The translations under genes and the position numbers were made by a program. The notes beneath the pieces are model-generated. The model worked only from the letters and a program-made list of their open reading frames with translations, did no database searches and was not told the DNA's origin. Positions 1 through 7,848 of a DNA stretch of 11,366 bases are shown here, piece after piece. Origin of the DNA: Bacteroidales bacterium (GTDB lineage Bacteria > Bacteroidota > Bacteroidia > Bacteroidales > UBA7960); NCBI GenBank assembly GCA_007120675.1, contig SKNE01000286.1, positions 1 through 11,366 on the forward strand, read 5' to 3'. Positions within the stretch are counted from its first letter, which is position 1. The number at the start of each line of letters is the position of its first letter.

Positions 1-3000
1 CCCGCGCGGTGCCATCATTCGGCCACCGTCAATGAATGAGGGCGTATCCCAGATGCCCACCAGTCCCCCCCAGGTAGTGGTGCCAATGAGTGGTCCGATA
101 CCCAGCTTCCTGAACATATAAGGCAGCAGGTCGCCACCGGATCCTGCATTCTCATTGATGATCATCACCTTTGGTCCCCATATGCCTGCCATGGGCGTAG
201 TAAAGGGCCGCCTGTCTGCTGCGCGGGAATTGAAGTAGCCATGCAGTTGCCTGGACATGATGTCCACCATGTAATCGGCTGCCGAGCCACCACCGTTGTT
301 GCGCTCGTCTATCACCGCCCCACGCTTATGCTGCTGGGCAAAATAATAGCGGTTAAAAAACTGGTAGCCCCAGCCGCTGGTATTGGGAACATATACGTAG
401 GCCAGCTGTCCGTTGGACAGTTCATCCACAAGCCTCCTGTTGCTTTCCACCCAATGCATCATACGCAGCTGAAACTCGCTGGCAACAGGAATAACCGTGA
501 TGATGCGTGAACCTTCCGGGAGGGGCCGGTCATTGACCCGGATCTCCGTCAGGCGATTGGCCGTGCCCTCAAAGTAACGGAAGAGATTCTCCCCTGCTTC
601 TACAGCAACCCCATTGACCTCCAGGAGGTAATCACCTTCCCGGACATCCACGCCGGGGGCGCCCAGTGGGGCCCTGAGCTGGGGGTTCCAGTCCTCACCA
701 TCATAAATCCTGTCAATACGCACAAAGCCATCATGCAGACTATAGTCTGCACCCAGCAGGCCCACGGGTACCCGTTCAATGCCGGGCATGTCACCGCCAA
801 AAATGTAAGAGTGTCCAACGGCCACCTCCCCGCCCATCATACCAATGACATAGTTCAGGTCCGTGCGGTGGTTCACATGCTCCAGCCAGGGCCGGTACCA
901 GTGGTAGATATCGTCCCAGGGGGCACCGTGCACATTATCCACGTAAAGGAAGTCGCGTTGCAGACGCCAGCCTTCGCGGAACATCTGCTGCCATTCATCA
1001 CGGGGTTCAATCCGCATGCGGATGTTGCCGGCCGCCTCAAGCCTGCCATCACCCGGGCTGCGGCCAGATCCGGAGGTAGCAACGATACCCCATGTGCTCC
1101 CGCTGCGGTACAACAATGAGCTCCTGTCGTGAGAAACGCTGGCATAATGCACCGGCTTCATAAAAAGCTCCGCTTCCCGCTTGTCAAAATCGTAGCGATG
1201 CAGGCTCAGTCCCTGCTCGTTGGGTACATTCTCAAAATAAAACACACTGGACTCCGGACCAGCAAGCAGGCCGGTATAATGGCGCGCAGGGATGTCAGCG
1301 GCTACGATACGGCGCATGAGTCCACCGGCATCTATGCGAACCTCGTCATCCCCTTCAGCATCATCATCCGCTGCCTCATCATCGCCGGACTCCTCATCAC
1401 TTCTGGGCAAAAATGGTGAGCTCCCATCACTGGCCAGCACCATGACGTATAGTGAGCGGCTGATGGGGCTGTCGTATGCACTCATGTCCAACCAGGCGGT
1501 ATTGGGTCCATAATCTGTGCTGGCCAGGAAATAGAGGTAGTCTCCCGAAGCACACCACACCGGACTGATGGCATCAGCCATGCCGTCAGTGGCCTGTATC
1601 CGCTCACCCGTTTCCACATTGTAAAGCACGATGGCCTTGAACATGCTTTCCAGGGCATGGGCATAAGCAATCCACCGGCTATCAGGAGACCAGACAGGGT
1701 TCATAGTTCTCTCCGGCCTGACATAGCGGTCGGTGTCCACATAACGCACCTCCCCACCTTCGGTATCGGCGATAAAGATTTGCAGGTGGGTGTCGGTAAA
1801 GGCGATATAGCGTCCGTCAGGCGACCACTGCGGACGATAAAAGAAGGATGGATCGGGCAAGGGGATGACCGTGGTCTCCCCCATTCCTGACTGGTCACCA
1901 ATGACCAGCTGATACTCACCGGAGGCATCTGAGAACCAGGCAATGCGCTCACCATCAGGCGACCACACAGGGAAACGGTCAGCCACACCGGGACTCCTGG
2001 TGATATTGCGGGGGTCACCGTGCTCCCTTGGCAGGGTGAAAATATCCCCCCTGTATTCAAACAGTGCGCGCTGCCCACTGGGAGAAAGGGAGCCGTTCTG
2101 CAATGCGGCAGGCTGAACCGTCTCCCAGCGGGGACGTGACCAGTGAAAATCGCCGCGCACGTGGATCACCAGGGGCTCATGCACACCGCTTTCCGGGTCA
2201 AAAGTATGCAGGCGTCCCCCCTGCTCATACACCAGCAGGCCACCACCGCTGTTAATGTTCTTTACATCAAAGTCCACAAAGAAGCTCTGTTGCTGGAGCT
2301 CCCCCGTATCCATATCATAAGACCAGATGTTGGCTGCATAATCCCGCTCCGAAATGAAGTATACGGTCTGTCCGATCCATACGGGACTCATATGTCGTTC
2401 GCCATCGGGCTGTGGCGTGGTGGTCAGGCTGTAGTCGCTGAGGTCAAGGATCCAGATGGGCTTGGCCTGGCCAGCACGATAGTTCCGCCATTCGGGATCC
2501 GTAAAACTCACTTCCTGGTAGGCAATGTAGCGGCCATCCGGCGACAATTGTCCGGTCACGGCACGAGGGACAGGCAAGGGTTCGGGCATGCCACCCTCCT
2601 TGTGAATGGTATAAAAACGGGACTCCCGGGTGGGCACCCCCTCCCTGCCGGAGGTGAACAGGATCCGCTCACCGTCAGGTGTCCAGCCTCTAACCTGGTC
2701 AGAGCCGGGGTGCCAGGTCAAACGGCGGGGCTGGCCACCCCTGATGGGTACAACATAGATGTCGTCATTGCCATCGTATTGGGCCGTGAAGGCCACCAGG
2801 CTGCCGTCTGGAGAGATGTGCGGCAGACTTTCAGAACCTTCATGGCTGGTCAGACGCCAGGCATCACCGCCAGCAAGGTCTGTGACCCACAAATCGTTGG
2901 CGTAGACAAATACGATGTGCTGGTCGCTGATATCCGGCTGGCGAAGCAGTAAGGTGCCCTTCTCCGCCATGACGGAAATGGCCGGCAGCAACAAGAAGCT

Positions 3001-3024
3001 AAGCAAAAAGAAATATTTTTTCAT
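1..3024 (-). CDS. Tricorn-protease-like S41 peptidase with beta-propellers and PDZ domain (3' end cut by window)
   Basis: Starting at ATG 3024-3022, 1008 codons stay open to base 1 and no stop is reached. Residues 1-20 (MKKYFFLLSF...SVMA) form a Sec signal peptide, so the protein is periplasmic. PD40/TolB-like SPDG-type repeats begin near residues 71, 114, 161, 313, 354, 400 and 445, giving two propeller regions as in Thermoplasma Tricorn. The S41 part has a GHSY motif with His738, a PDZ-like stretch at about 750-840, an ERNNGGG core motif, and an AGSGGD motif with the likely nucleophile Ser962, close to the numbering of Tricorn Ser965. The last catalytic Glu of the family would lie beyond the edge, so roughly 60-80 residues are missing. 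Family members degrade peptides, the propellers acting as gates. An acidic segment sits at 543-565. It is transcribed divergently from the peptidase/dms cluster. Family is secure; the physiological substrate is unknown. Confidence 0.93.
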   Translation of the reverse strand, partial: MKKYFFLLSFLLLPAISVMAEKGTLLLRQPDISDQHIVFVYANDLWVTDLAGGDAWRLTSHEGSESLPHISPDGSLVAFTAQYDGNDDIYVVPIRGGQPRRLTWHPGSDQVRGWTPDGERILFTSGREGVPTRESRFYTIHKEGGMPEPLPVPRAVTGQLSPDGRYIAYQEVSFTDPEWRNYRAGQAKPIWILDLSDYSLTTTPQPDGERHMSPVWIGQTVYFISERDYAANIWSYDMDTGELQQQSFFVDFDVKNINSGGGLLVYEQGGRLHTFDPESGVHEPLVIHVRGDFHWSRPRWETVQPAALQNGSLSPSGQRALFEYRGDIFTLPREHGDPRNITRSPGVADRFPVWSPDGERIAWFSDASGEYQLVIGDQSGMGETTVIPLPDPSFFYRPQWSPDGRYIAFTDTHLQIFIADTEGGEVRYVDTDRYVRPERTMNPVWSPDSRWIAYAHALESMFKAIVLYNVETGERIQATDGMADAISPVWCASGDYLYFLASTDYGPNTAWLDMSAYDSPISRSLYVMVLASDGSSPFLPRSDEESGDDEAADDDAEGDDEVRIDAGGLMRRIVAADIPARHYTGLLAGPESSVFYFENVPNEQGLSLHRYDFDKREAELFMKPVHYASVSHDRSSLLYRSGSTWGIVATSGSGRSPGDGRLEAAGNIRMRIEPRDEWQQMFREGWRLQRDFLYVDNVHGAPWDDIYHWYRPWLEHVNHRTDLNYVIGMMGGEVAVGHSYIFGGDMPGIERVPVGLLGADYSLHDGFVRIDRIYDGEDWNPQLRAPLGAPGVDVREGDYLLEVNGVAVEAGENLFRYFEGTANRLTEIRVNDRPLPEGSRIITVIPVASEFQLRMMHWVESNRRLVDELSNGQLAYVYVPNTSGWGYQFFNRYYFAQQHKRGAVIDERNNGGGSAADYMVDIMSRQLHGYFNSRAADRRPFTTPMAGIWGPKVMIINENAGSGGDLLPYMFRKLGIGPLIGTTTWGGLVGIWDTPSFIDGGRMMAPRG

Positions 3025-3035
3025 ACCTGTTTGAT

Positions 3036-3050
3036 TTGATGGAGTGTCAA
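3036..3050. promoter_or_regulatory. Imperfect FNR/CRP-like inverted repeat TTGA-N7-TCAA
   Basis: TTGATGGAGTGTCAA reads as TTGA, seven bases, then TCAA, 12 bases upstream of the Tricorn-like gene start and within the divergent intergenic region. The CRP/FNR family usually binds TTGA-N6-TCAA, so the spacing is one base too long. It may be a regulator site, part of the leader, or chance in AT-rich DNA. Confidence 0.15.
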
Positions 3051-3220
3051 TGGAACATATACTCATTAGATGGCCGCTAATTTACTGCATTTATCACCTG
3101 CCTGCAAATGATATTTTACGGATTTTTGCCGCCATAACCACCGGCAAGACAAAGACAACGGGCGGGTAGGCCAAATTTTCTCATGCGTCTGTGTGGAATT
3201 TCGCATAAATAAATTTCATG

Positions 3221-3228
3221 TACATTTG
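3221..3228 (+). promoter_or_regulatory. Bacteroidota-type -7 promoter box (TACATTTG)
   Basis: TACATTTG matches the Bacteroidota primary-sigma -7 consensus TAnnTTTG exactly. A weak -33 match, TTTC, lies at 3199-3202, 18 bases upstream. From the known geometry transcription should start near 3232-3236. That would leave almost no leader for the ATG at 3237 but about 25-30 bases for the ATG at 3261. It is the best candidate promoter for the whole rightward cluster, since the downstream genes overlap or lie close together. Confidence 0.45.
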
Positions 3229-3260
3229 CTTTCACCATGAACCGGAAAAAAGAATACCCC

Positions 3261-4787
3261 ATGAAATCCTTCACCGCATCCTTCGCCCTGTCCTTCCTCC
3301 TTATGGTCTCCACCCCCCTGCTCAGGGCAGAAGCACCGGCAGACTATGGAAGTAATGACCGGGACGTACTCATCCAGGCCCTCCACGCCGTATCGGAAAA
3401 TGACATCTCGGGCTGGATGCACACCATGATCTCGCCAGAGATGCGGGGCAGGCTGGCAGGCGACATTGGCTATGACATGGCTGCAGACTGGGCTGCCGGC
3501 AAGCTGGCCTCATGGGGGCTTACACCCTTCTTTCCCGAAAAGGGCTTTTTCCAGGCATTTGACCAGCCCTACACCCTGATCAAAGACAAAGGGCGCCTGG
3601 AGGTTCACCTGCCCATTGGTGATGAAAGTTTCACCAAGCGCTACAGCTATGGAGACGATTACTGGCCGTGGGGAATATCCGGCAGCGGCGAGATCCGGGC
3701 TGAGGTGGTGTACGTTGGTCATGGGATCACTGCCCCTGAGCTGGGCTATGACGACTACGCGGGGATTGACGTGGAGGGAAAGATAGTGATCGCTGAACTG
3801 GGCGTCCCTTACAAGGGCAATGATTACGATAGCCTGCTTATGTGGCAGCCATATGTGGATCATTCCAACAAGGTGAGGTTTGCCCTGGAGAATGGGGCTG
3901 TGGGACTTCTCTTTGCCTACCACGTGGCCAGTCCGAGGCCCACGGTTGATCAGGACTTCCTTTTCCTGGCCGTCACCGATGAGGTGGTCAGGGACCTGCT
4001 CAAAGGGACCGGCAAGGACCTGGATGAGGTGCGCGATCATATTCAGACGACGCTCACCCCCATGTCTTTCAGCACGGGCAAGGAAGCCAGCATGGCGCTG
4101 ACATCGGTATACCACCCTGACGGAAAGACCGCCAATGTGGTGGCCATGATTGAAGGCAGCGACCCGGTCCTGCGCAATGAGTACCTGGTCGTCGGGGCCC
4201 ACCTCGACCACCTGGGCATGATGCCGGTACTCTTTCCCGGGGCTTTGGACAATGCATCGGGAGTTGCCCTGGCCCTGGGCATTGCCAAAGCGCTTGCCAC
4301 CACAGGCGTGGAGCTCAAACGAACACTGATCATCCTGCTCTTTGGAGCGGAGGAGGTAGGGCTCGTGGGCGCCCGGCAATTTGTGGAACGCTTTCCCTAC
4401 CCCAAAGAACAGATCAGGATGATGATCAACCTGGATATGGTGGGACGTGGGAACGCTTTCTTTGCAGTGACCGCTGATCCCTGGCAGGGGCTGCTTGAGG
4501 TGCTGGAAAACAATAATGAGCGCTGGGTGCATCGCCCCTTTATGACACGTAGCAGTCCGTGGCAACCACCCATCCGGCCCCGCACCGACGGCATGGTCTT
4601 CTACCAGGCAAAAATTCCTGCCATCACCTTCGGCACCAGGGGCGCCACCACGCCAACCCTCTACCATGTGCCCGAAGACACCATGGACCAGATCGACATC
4701 GAGATCATGCGGGATGTGATCAAGGTTTTGAGCATGAGCATCATCGAGCTGGGCAACAGGCCCGAAATACCAATAGACAGCCCATGA
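3261..4787 (+). CDS. Secreted M28-family zinc aminopeptidase with PA domain
   Basis: A 508-residue protein counted from ATG 3261. An in-frame ATG at 3237 would add MNRKKEYP, but it lies only a few bases after the predicted transcription start, and the A-rich leader before 3261 suits Bacteroidota initiation. Residues 1-25 form a signal peptide ending LLRAEA. A protease-associated (PA) insert covers about 140-235. The complete co-catalytic dizinc site of M28 peptidases is visible: His314 and Asp316 in GAHLDH, bridging Asp330 in ALDNASG, the Glu364-Glu365 pair in FGAEEVG, Asp392 in NLDMVGR and His469 in YHVPEDT. The family removes N-terminal residues from peptides in the periplasm or outside the cell; the exact specificity cannot be read. 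Its stop overlaps the dmsA start as ATGA, so the two are likely translationally coupled, an unusual partnership for a respiratory operon. Confidence 0.93.
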   Translation: MKSFTASFALSFLLMVSTPLLRAEAPADYGSNDRDVLIQALHAVSENDISGWMHTMISPEMRGRLAGDIGYDMAADWAAGKLASWGLTPFFPEKGFFQAFDQPYTLIKDKGRLEVHLPIGDESFTKRYSYGDDYWPWGISGSGEIRAEVVYVGHGITAPELGYDDYAGIDVEGKIVIAELGVPYKGNDYDSLLMWQPYVDHSNKVRFALENGAVGLLFAYHVASPRPTVDQDFLFLAVTDEVVRDLLKGTGKDLDEVRDHIQTTLTPMSFSTGKEASMALTSVYHPDGKTANVVAMIEGSDPVLRNEYLVVGAHLDHLGMMPVLFPGALDNASGVALALGIAKALATTGVELKRTLIILLFGAEEVGLVGARQFVERFPYPKEQIRMMINLDMVGRGNAFFAVTADPWQGLLEVLENNNERWVHRPFMTRSSPWQPPIRPRTDGMVFYQAKIPAITFGTRGATTPTLYHVPEDTMDQIDIEIMRDVIKVLSMSIIELGNRPEIPIDSP

Positions 4788-7231
4788 AAGAGCATGATCC
4801 GGCATACAAGCCTCCACTTGGCAACCCCGACAAGCGGGGTATGGACCGCCGCTGTTTCATGAAAATGGGGGCGCTCCTTGCAGGCGGCATGACGACACTT
4901 GGCACGCTGGTGGGATGTGGCGACAGCAGGCGGACCGTGCGCATTCCCGGTCAGCTTGAGAAAGACGGTACCAGGATCATCCGGGCTGGGTGTCCGGCCC
5001 ACAACTGCGGTGGCCGGTGCGTGCTGAAGCTGTACGTCAAAGAGGAAAAGATCGTAAGGATCGAAACCGATGACAGGCCCACCGATGAGCTGAGCGACCC
5101 CCAGCTGCGGGCATGTATCCGCGGTCGCGCCTACCGTCGAAGGCAATACCATTCCGAACGCTTGCAGTACCCCCTTCAACGCGTCGGTGCGAGGGGGGAA
5201 GGACGTTTTGAGCGCATCTCATGGGATGAGGCCCTGGACAAAATGGCCACCGAGCTGCAACGGGTAAAAAAAACCTACGGCAATTCAGCCATCCTCGTAC
5301 CATATGGAACAGGAAGCTATAACCAGACCAATGGCAGGCAGACAGCTGCCAGGCTAATGAACCTCTTCGGTGGCTCCCTTGGCTTCTACAACAGCTACAG
5401 CTGGGCATGCATCAGCCGGGCCACACCCTATATGTATGGAACAGGCGTCACAGGTAACCAGCGGCAGGACTGGATTAACTCCCGATACATCATCATGTGG
5501 GGATGGAATCCGGCGGAGATGCGTGACGGAACCAACAGTGAATACTTTCTTAAAAAAGCCAGGCAGAACGGGGCCAGGATCATCTGCATCGACCCACGCA
5601 TGAGCATGAGCGCCACCGCCCTGGCCGACGAATGGATACCCATCAGGCCGGGAACGGACACCGCACTCATGAGTGCCATGGCCCATGTAATCATCTCAGA
5701 GGACCTGCACGACAAGGACTTTATCCGGCGCTGCTGCACGGGCTTTGACAGCACACAGATGCCCGAAGGCTGCCAGGGTGAAGAGAGCTATACAGACTAC
5801 ATCTTCGGTACAAGGGATGGACAGGCTAAGACGCCGGAATGGGCAGGGGACATCACCGGCATCCCTGCAGACACCATCAGACGGATCGCCAGGGAGTACG
5901 GCACAACCAAACCGGCCATGCTGTACCAGGGGTATGGCATGCAACGCAGGGCCTATGGCGAGCAGCCCGTACTGGGGGGGTGTGCCCTGGCTGCCATAAC
6001 GGGCAACGTGGGCATTCCGGGAGGCTGGGCCAGCGGGATAGCCCTCCAGGCAGACGACGGCGGCCCATTCTGGAACGTGTTTCCCACGGGAAGGAACCCG
6101 GTGAGGGCAAGCATACCTGTGTTCCTGTGGACAGAGGCCATCCTGAGGGGCCAAGAGATGGGGGCCGCTGACGGAGTGGTCGGGACAGACAGGCTGGACA
6201 ATAACCTAAAGCTGATATGGTGCGTGGCATCCAACATACTGATCAACCAGCACGCCGACACCAACCGCAGTGCGCGCATACTGAAGGATGAAAGCCTGGT
6301 GGAGTTCATTGCCGTCCAGGACCAGTTCATGACCCCCTCGGCAAAATTTGCCGACCTGGTGCTGCCGGCCTGCACCCAGCTGGAAGTGTGGGGCCTGGAA
6401 GACGGCTGGAAATATGGCGATGAGGTCATCCTCATGCCCAAAGTGCTGCAGGCACCCGGTGAAGCAAAAAGCGACTACCAGATCGCTGCGGACCTGGCTG
6501 AGAGACTGGGACTGAAAGAGGAATATACCCTGGGGCGCAACGAATATGAATGGATAGAATGGGCTGTGAAATACTATCGTAACAGCCGCTTCCCGGATAT
6601 TCCAGACCTGGAAAAACTGCACGAGATGAACCGTGGCGTATACACCAGGCCCGTCCATGAACCAAAGATCGCCTTTAGCGATTTTCGCAAAGACCCCCGG
6701 TCGCACCCCCTCAATACACCCTCAGGTAAGATAGAGCTCTTCTCCAGGACCCTCTTTGAGATGGGCAAGCCCGACACCATCCCCGCCGTGCCAAAATATA
6801 TCCGTGAATGGGAAAGTCCATTCGGGGAAGAAGCCAGGCGCTACCCGCTGCAAGCCATCGGACACCATTACATGTCACGGGTGCATTCAACCCATGATGG
6901 CATCGACTGGCTGGAAGAAGCCTTCCCCCAGAGGGTGTTTATCAATCCGCTGGACGCCCGGGCCCGCGGCATCAGCGATGGCGACGAGGTGCTGGTCTAT
7001 AACGACAGGGGCAAGATATGTATCCCTTGCAGGCTGACAAACAAGATCATGCCCGGGGTGATCAACATCCCCCAGGGGGCATGGTGGCAACCCGATGAGG
7101 ATGGCGTGGACCGCAGGGGGAATGTGAATGTCCTCACCAGCCACCGCTGGACCCCGCTGGCATTTGGCAATGCACAACATACCATCATGGTGGAGGTCAG
7201 TAAATCAACCAATAAGGAAAAAACACAATGA
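4784..7231 (+). CDS. dmsA: DMSO-reductase-family molybdopterin catalytic subunit (DmsA-like), Tat-exported
   Basis: An 815-residue protein. ATG 4784 overlaps the previous stop (ATGA) and precedes the Tat signal; the frame is open further upstream, but only as a shadow of the M28 gene. DRRCFMK at 21-27 is a twin-arginine motif, followed by a hydrophobic stretch and LVGC ending at Cys45, a lipobox. A [4Fe-4S] motif follows: Cys70, Cys75, Cys79 and Cys111 (CPAHNCGGRC...LRACIRG). Similarity to E. coli DmsA then runs along the whole chain (RVGARGEG, WIPIRPGTD, TKPA, LINQH, PSGKIE, HSTHDGID, FINPLDA). Ser206 in YSWAC aligns with the Mo-ligand serine of DMSO/TMAO reductases. It should reduce an S- or N-oxide or a related oxidised acceptor using Mo-bisMGD in the periplasm. 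The substrate is not certain, since polysulfide and selenate reductases share the fold. dmsB and dmsC follow directly. Confidence 0.93.
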   Translation: MKEHDPAYKPPLGNPDKRGMDRRCFMKMGALLAGGMTTLGTLVGCGDSRRTVRIPGQLEKDGTRIIRAGCPAHNCGGRCVLKLYVKEEKIVRIETDDRPTDELSDPQLRACIRGRAYRRRQYHSERLQYPLQRVGARGEGRFERISWDEALDKMATELQRVKKTYGNSAILVPYGTGSYNQTNGRQTAARLMNLFGGSLGFYNSYSWACISRATPYMYGTGVTGNQRQDWINSRYIIMWGWNPAEMRDGTNSEYFLKKARQNGARIICIDPRMSMSATALADEWIPIRPGTDTALMSAMAHVIISEDLHDKDFIRRCCTGFDSTQMPEGCQGEESYTDYIFGTRDGQAKTPEWAGDITGIPADTIRRIAREYGTTKPAMLYQGYGMQRRAYGEQPVLGGCALAAITGNVGIPGGWASGIALQADDGGPFWNVFPTGRNPVRASIPVFLWTEAILRGQEMGAADGVVGTDRLDNNLKLIWCVASNILINQHADTNRSARILKDESLVEFIAVQDQFMTPSAKFADLVLPACTQLEVWGLEDGWKYGDEVILMPKVLQAPGEAKSDYQIAADLAERLGLKEEYTLGRNEYEWIEWAVKYYRNSRFPDIPDLEKLHEMNRGVYTRPVHEPKIAFSDFRKDPRSHPLNTPSGKIELFSRTLFEMGKPDTIPAVPKYIREWESPFGEEARRYPLQAIGHHYMSRVHSTHDGIDWLEEAFPQRVFINPLDARARGISDGDEVLVYNDRGKICIPCRLTNKIMPGVINIPQGAWWQPDEDGVDRRGNVNVLTSHRWTPLAFGNAQHTIMVEVSKSTNKEKTQ

Positions 7232-7848
7232 AGCAGCTGGCATTTTATTTTGATGCATCCGCCTGTTCAGGGTGTAAGACCTGCCAGGTGGCCTGCAAGG
7301 ACAAGCACGATGCCCCACTGGGCATCCGGTGGCGACGCGTCTATGAAGTTTGCGGAGGGGGGTGGAAGCAGGAAGGGAAAGCCTGGGTGCACCAACTGCA
7401 TGCCTACCACGTGTCGGTGGCATGCAATCATTGCATGGAGCCCATATGCCTTACCTCCTGCCCCAACAAAGCCATCATCAAAAATGGGCGGGGAGTGGTC
7501 CTGATCGATTACGACCGCTGCATGGGGTGCAGGTACTGTGAGTGGAGCTGCCCTTATGGTGCCCTGCAATTCGACGCCCATAAAGGGGTGATGACCAAGT
7601 GCAGCTTCTGTGCCGACTACCTGGAAGAGGGAAAGCAGCCATCCTGTGTCTCGGCATGCCCCATGCGTGTGCTGGATTACGGAGAGCTCGAAGTGCTTGA
7701 AGCCCGCTACGGAAAAGGCAAGGAAGATTTCCCATTGCCACAGAAAACCTATACAAAGCCTGCCCTGGTAATCAATCCCCATCCCGGTACCGGGAAGGCC
7801 AGGCCAGATCAATTGTTTATTGCCAACGAAGAGGAGGTAAGGTCATGA
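7228..7848 (+). CDS. dmsB: DmsB-type electron-transfer subunit with four [4Fe-4S] clusters
   Basis: A 206-residue protein, close to the usual DmsB length. ATG 7228 overlaps the dmsA stop by ATGA, and AAGGAAA lies upstream at 7214-7220. All sixteen cluster cysteines are present in four groups: 13/16/19/23, 66/69/74/78, 98/101/104/108 and 125/128/140/144, including CMGCRYC and the closing CxxC...CxxxCP. There is one extra cysteine, Cys42. It has no signal peptide, as expected for a subunit exported by hitch-hiking on the Tat signal of DmsA. It should carry electrons from the quinol site in DmsC to the Fe-S cluster and Mo centre of DmsA. Its 3' end carries the ribosome-binding site of dmsC. Identification is secure at family level; related NrfC/PsrB proteins share the ferredoxin pattern. 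Confidence 0.95.
   Translation: MKQLAFYFDASACSGCKTCQVACKDKHDAPLGIRWRRVYEVCGGGWKQEGKAWVHQLHAYHVSVACNHCMEPICLTSCPNKAIIKNGRGVVLIDYDRCMGCRYCEWSCPYGALQFDAHKGVMTKCSFCADYLEEGKQPSCVSACPMRVLDYGELEVLEARYGKGKEDFPLPQKTYTKPALVINPHPGTGKARPDQLFIANEEEVRS
7832..7837 (+). promoter_or_regulatory. Consensus Shine-Dalgarno (AGGAGG) for dmsC inside dmsB
   Basis: A perfect AGGAGG ends seven bases before ATG 7845 and also encodes part of the acidic DmsB tail (EEEVRS). It supports the chosen dmsC start. It stands out because most other starts here have weak or A-rich leaders, suggesting the membrane subunit is initiated independently as well as by coupling. Confidence 0.6.

Noticed and set aside
2143..2952. A 269-codon plus-strand open frame opposite the Tricorn-like gene
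   Set aside because: The opposite strand encodes clear SPDG propeller repeats across the same bases; this frame has no motif and no promoter or ribosome-binding site.
3105..3113. Possible minus-strand -7 box (TATCATTTG on the minus strand) for the Tricorn-like gene
   Set aside because: It has three bases instead of two between TA and TTTG, and no TTTG lies at the right -33 distance.
4559..4783. Upstream extension of the dmsA reading frame into the peptidase gene
   Set aside because: The extra residues are His-, Arg- and Pro-rich shadow sequence placed before a Tat signal that must be N-terminal; ATG 4784 fits the ATGA coupling.
3510..4817. A 435-codon minus-strand open frame opposite the M28 peptidase
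   Set aside because: It lies antisense to a gene with a full set of M28 zinc ligands, shows no recognisable domain and is rich in His, Gly and Pro as expected of a codon-bias shadow.
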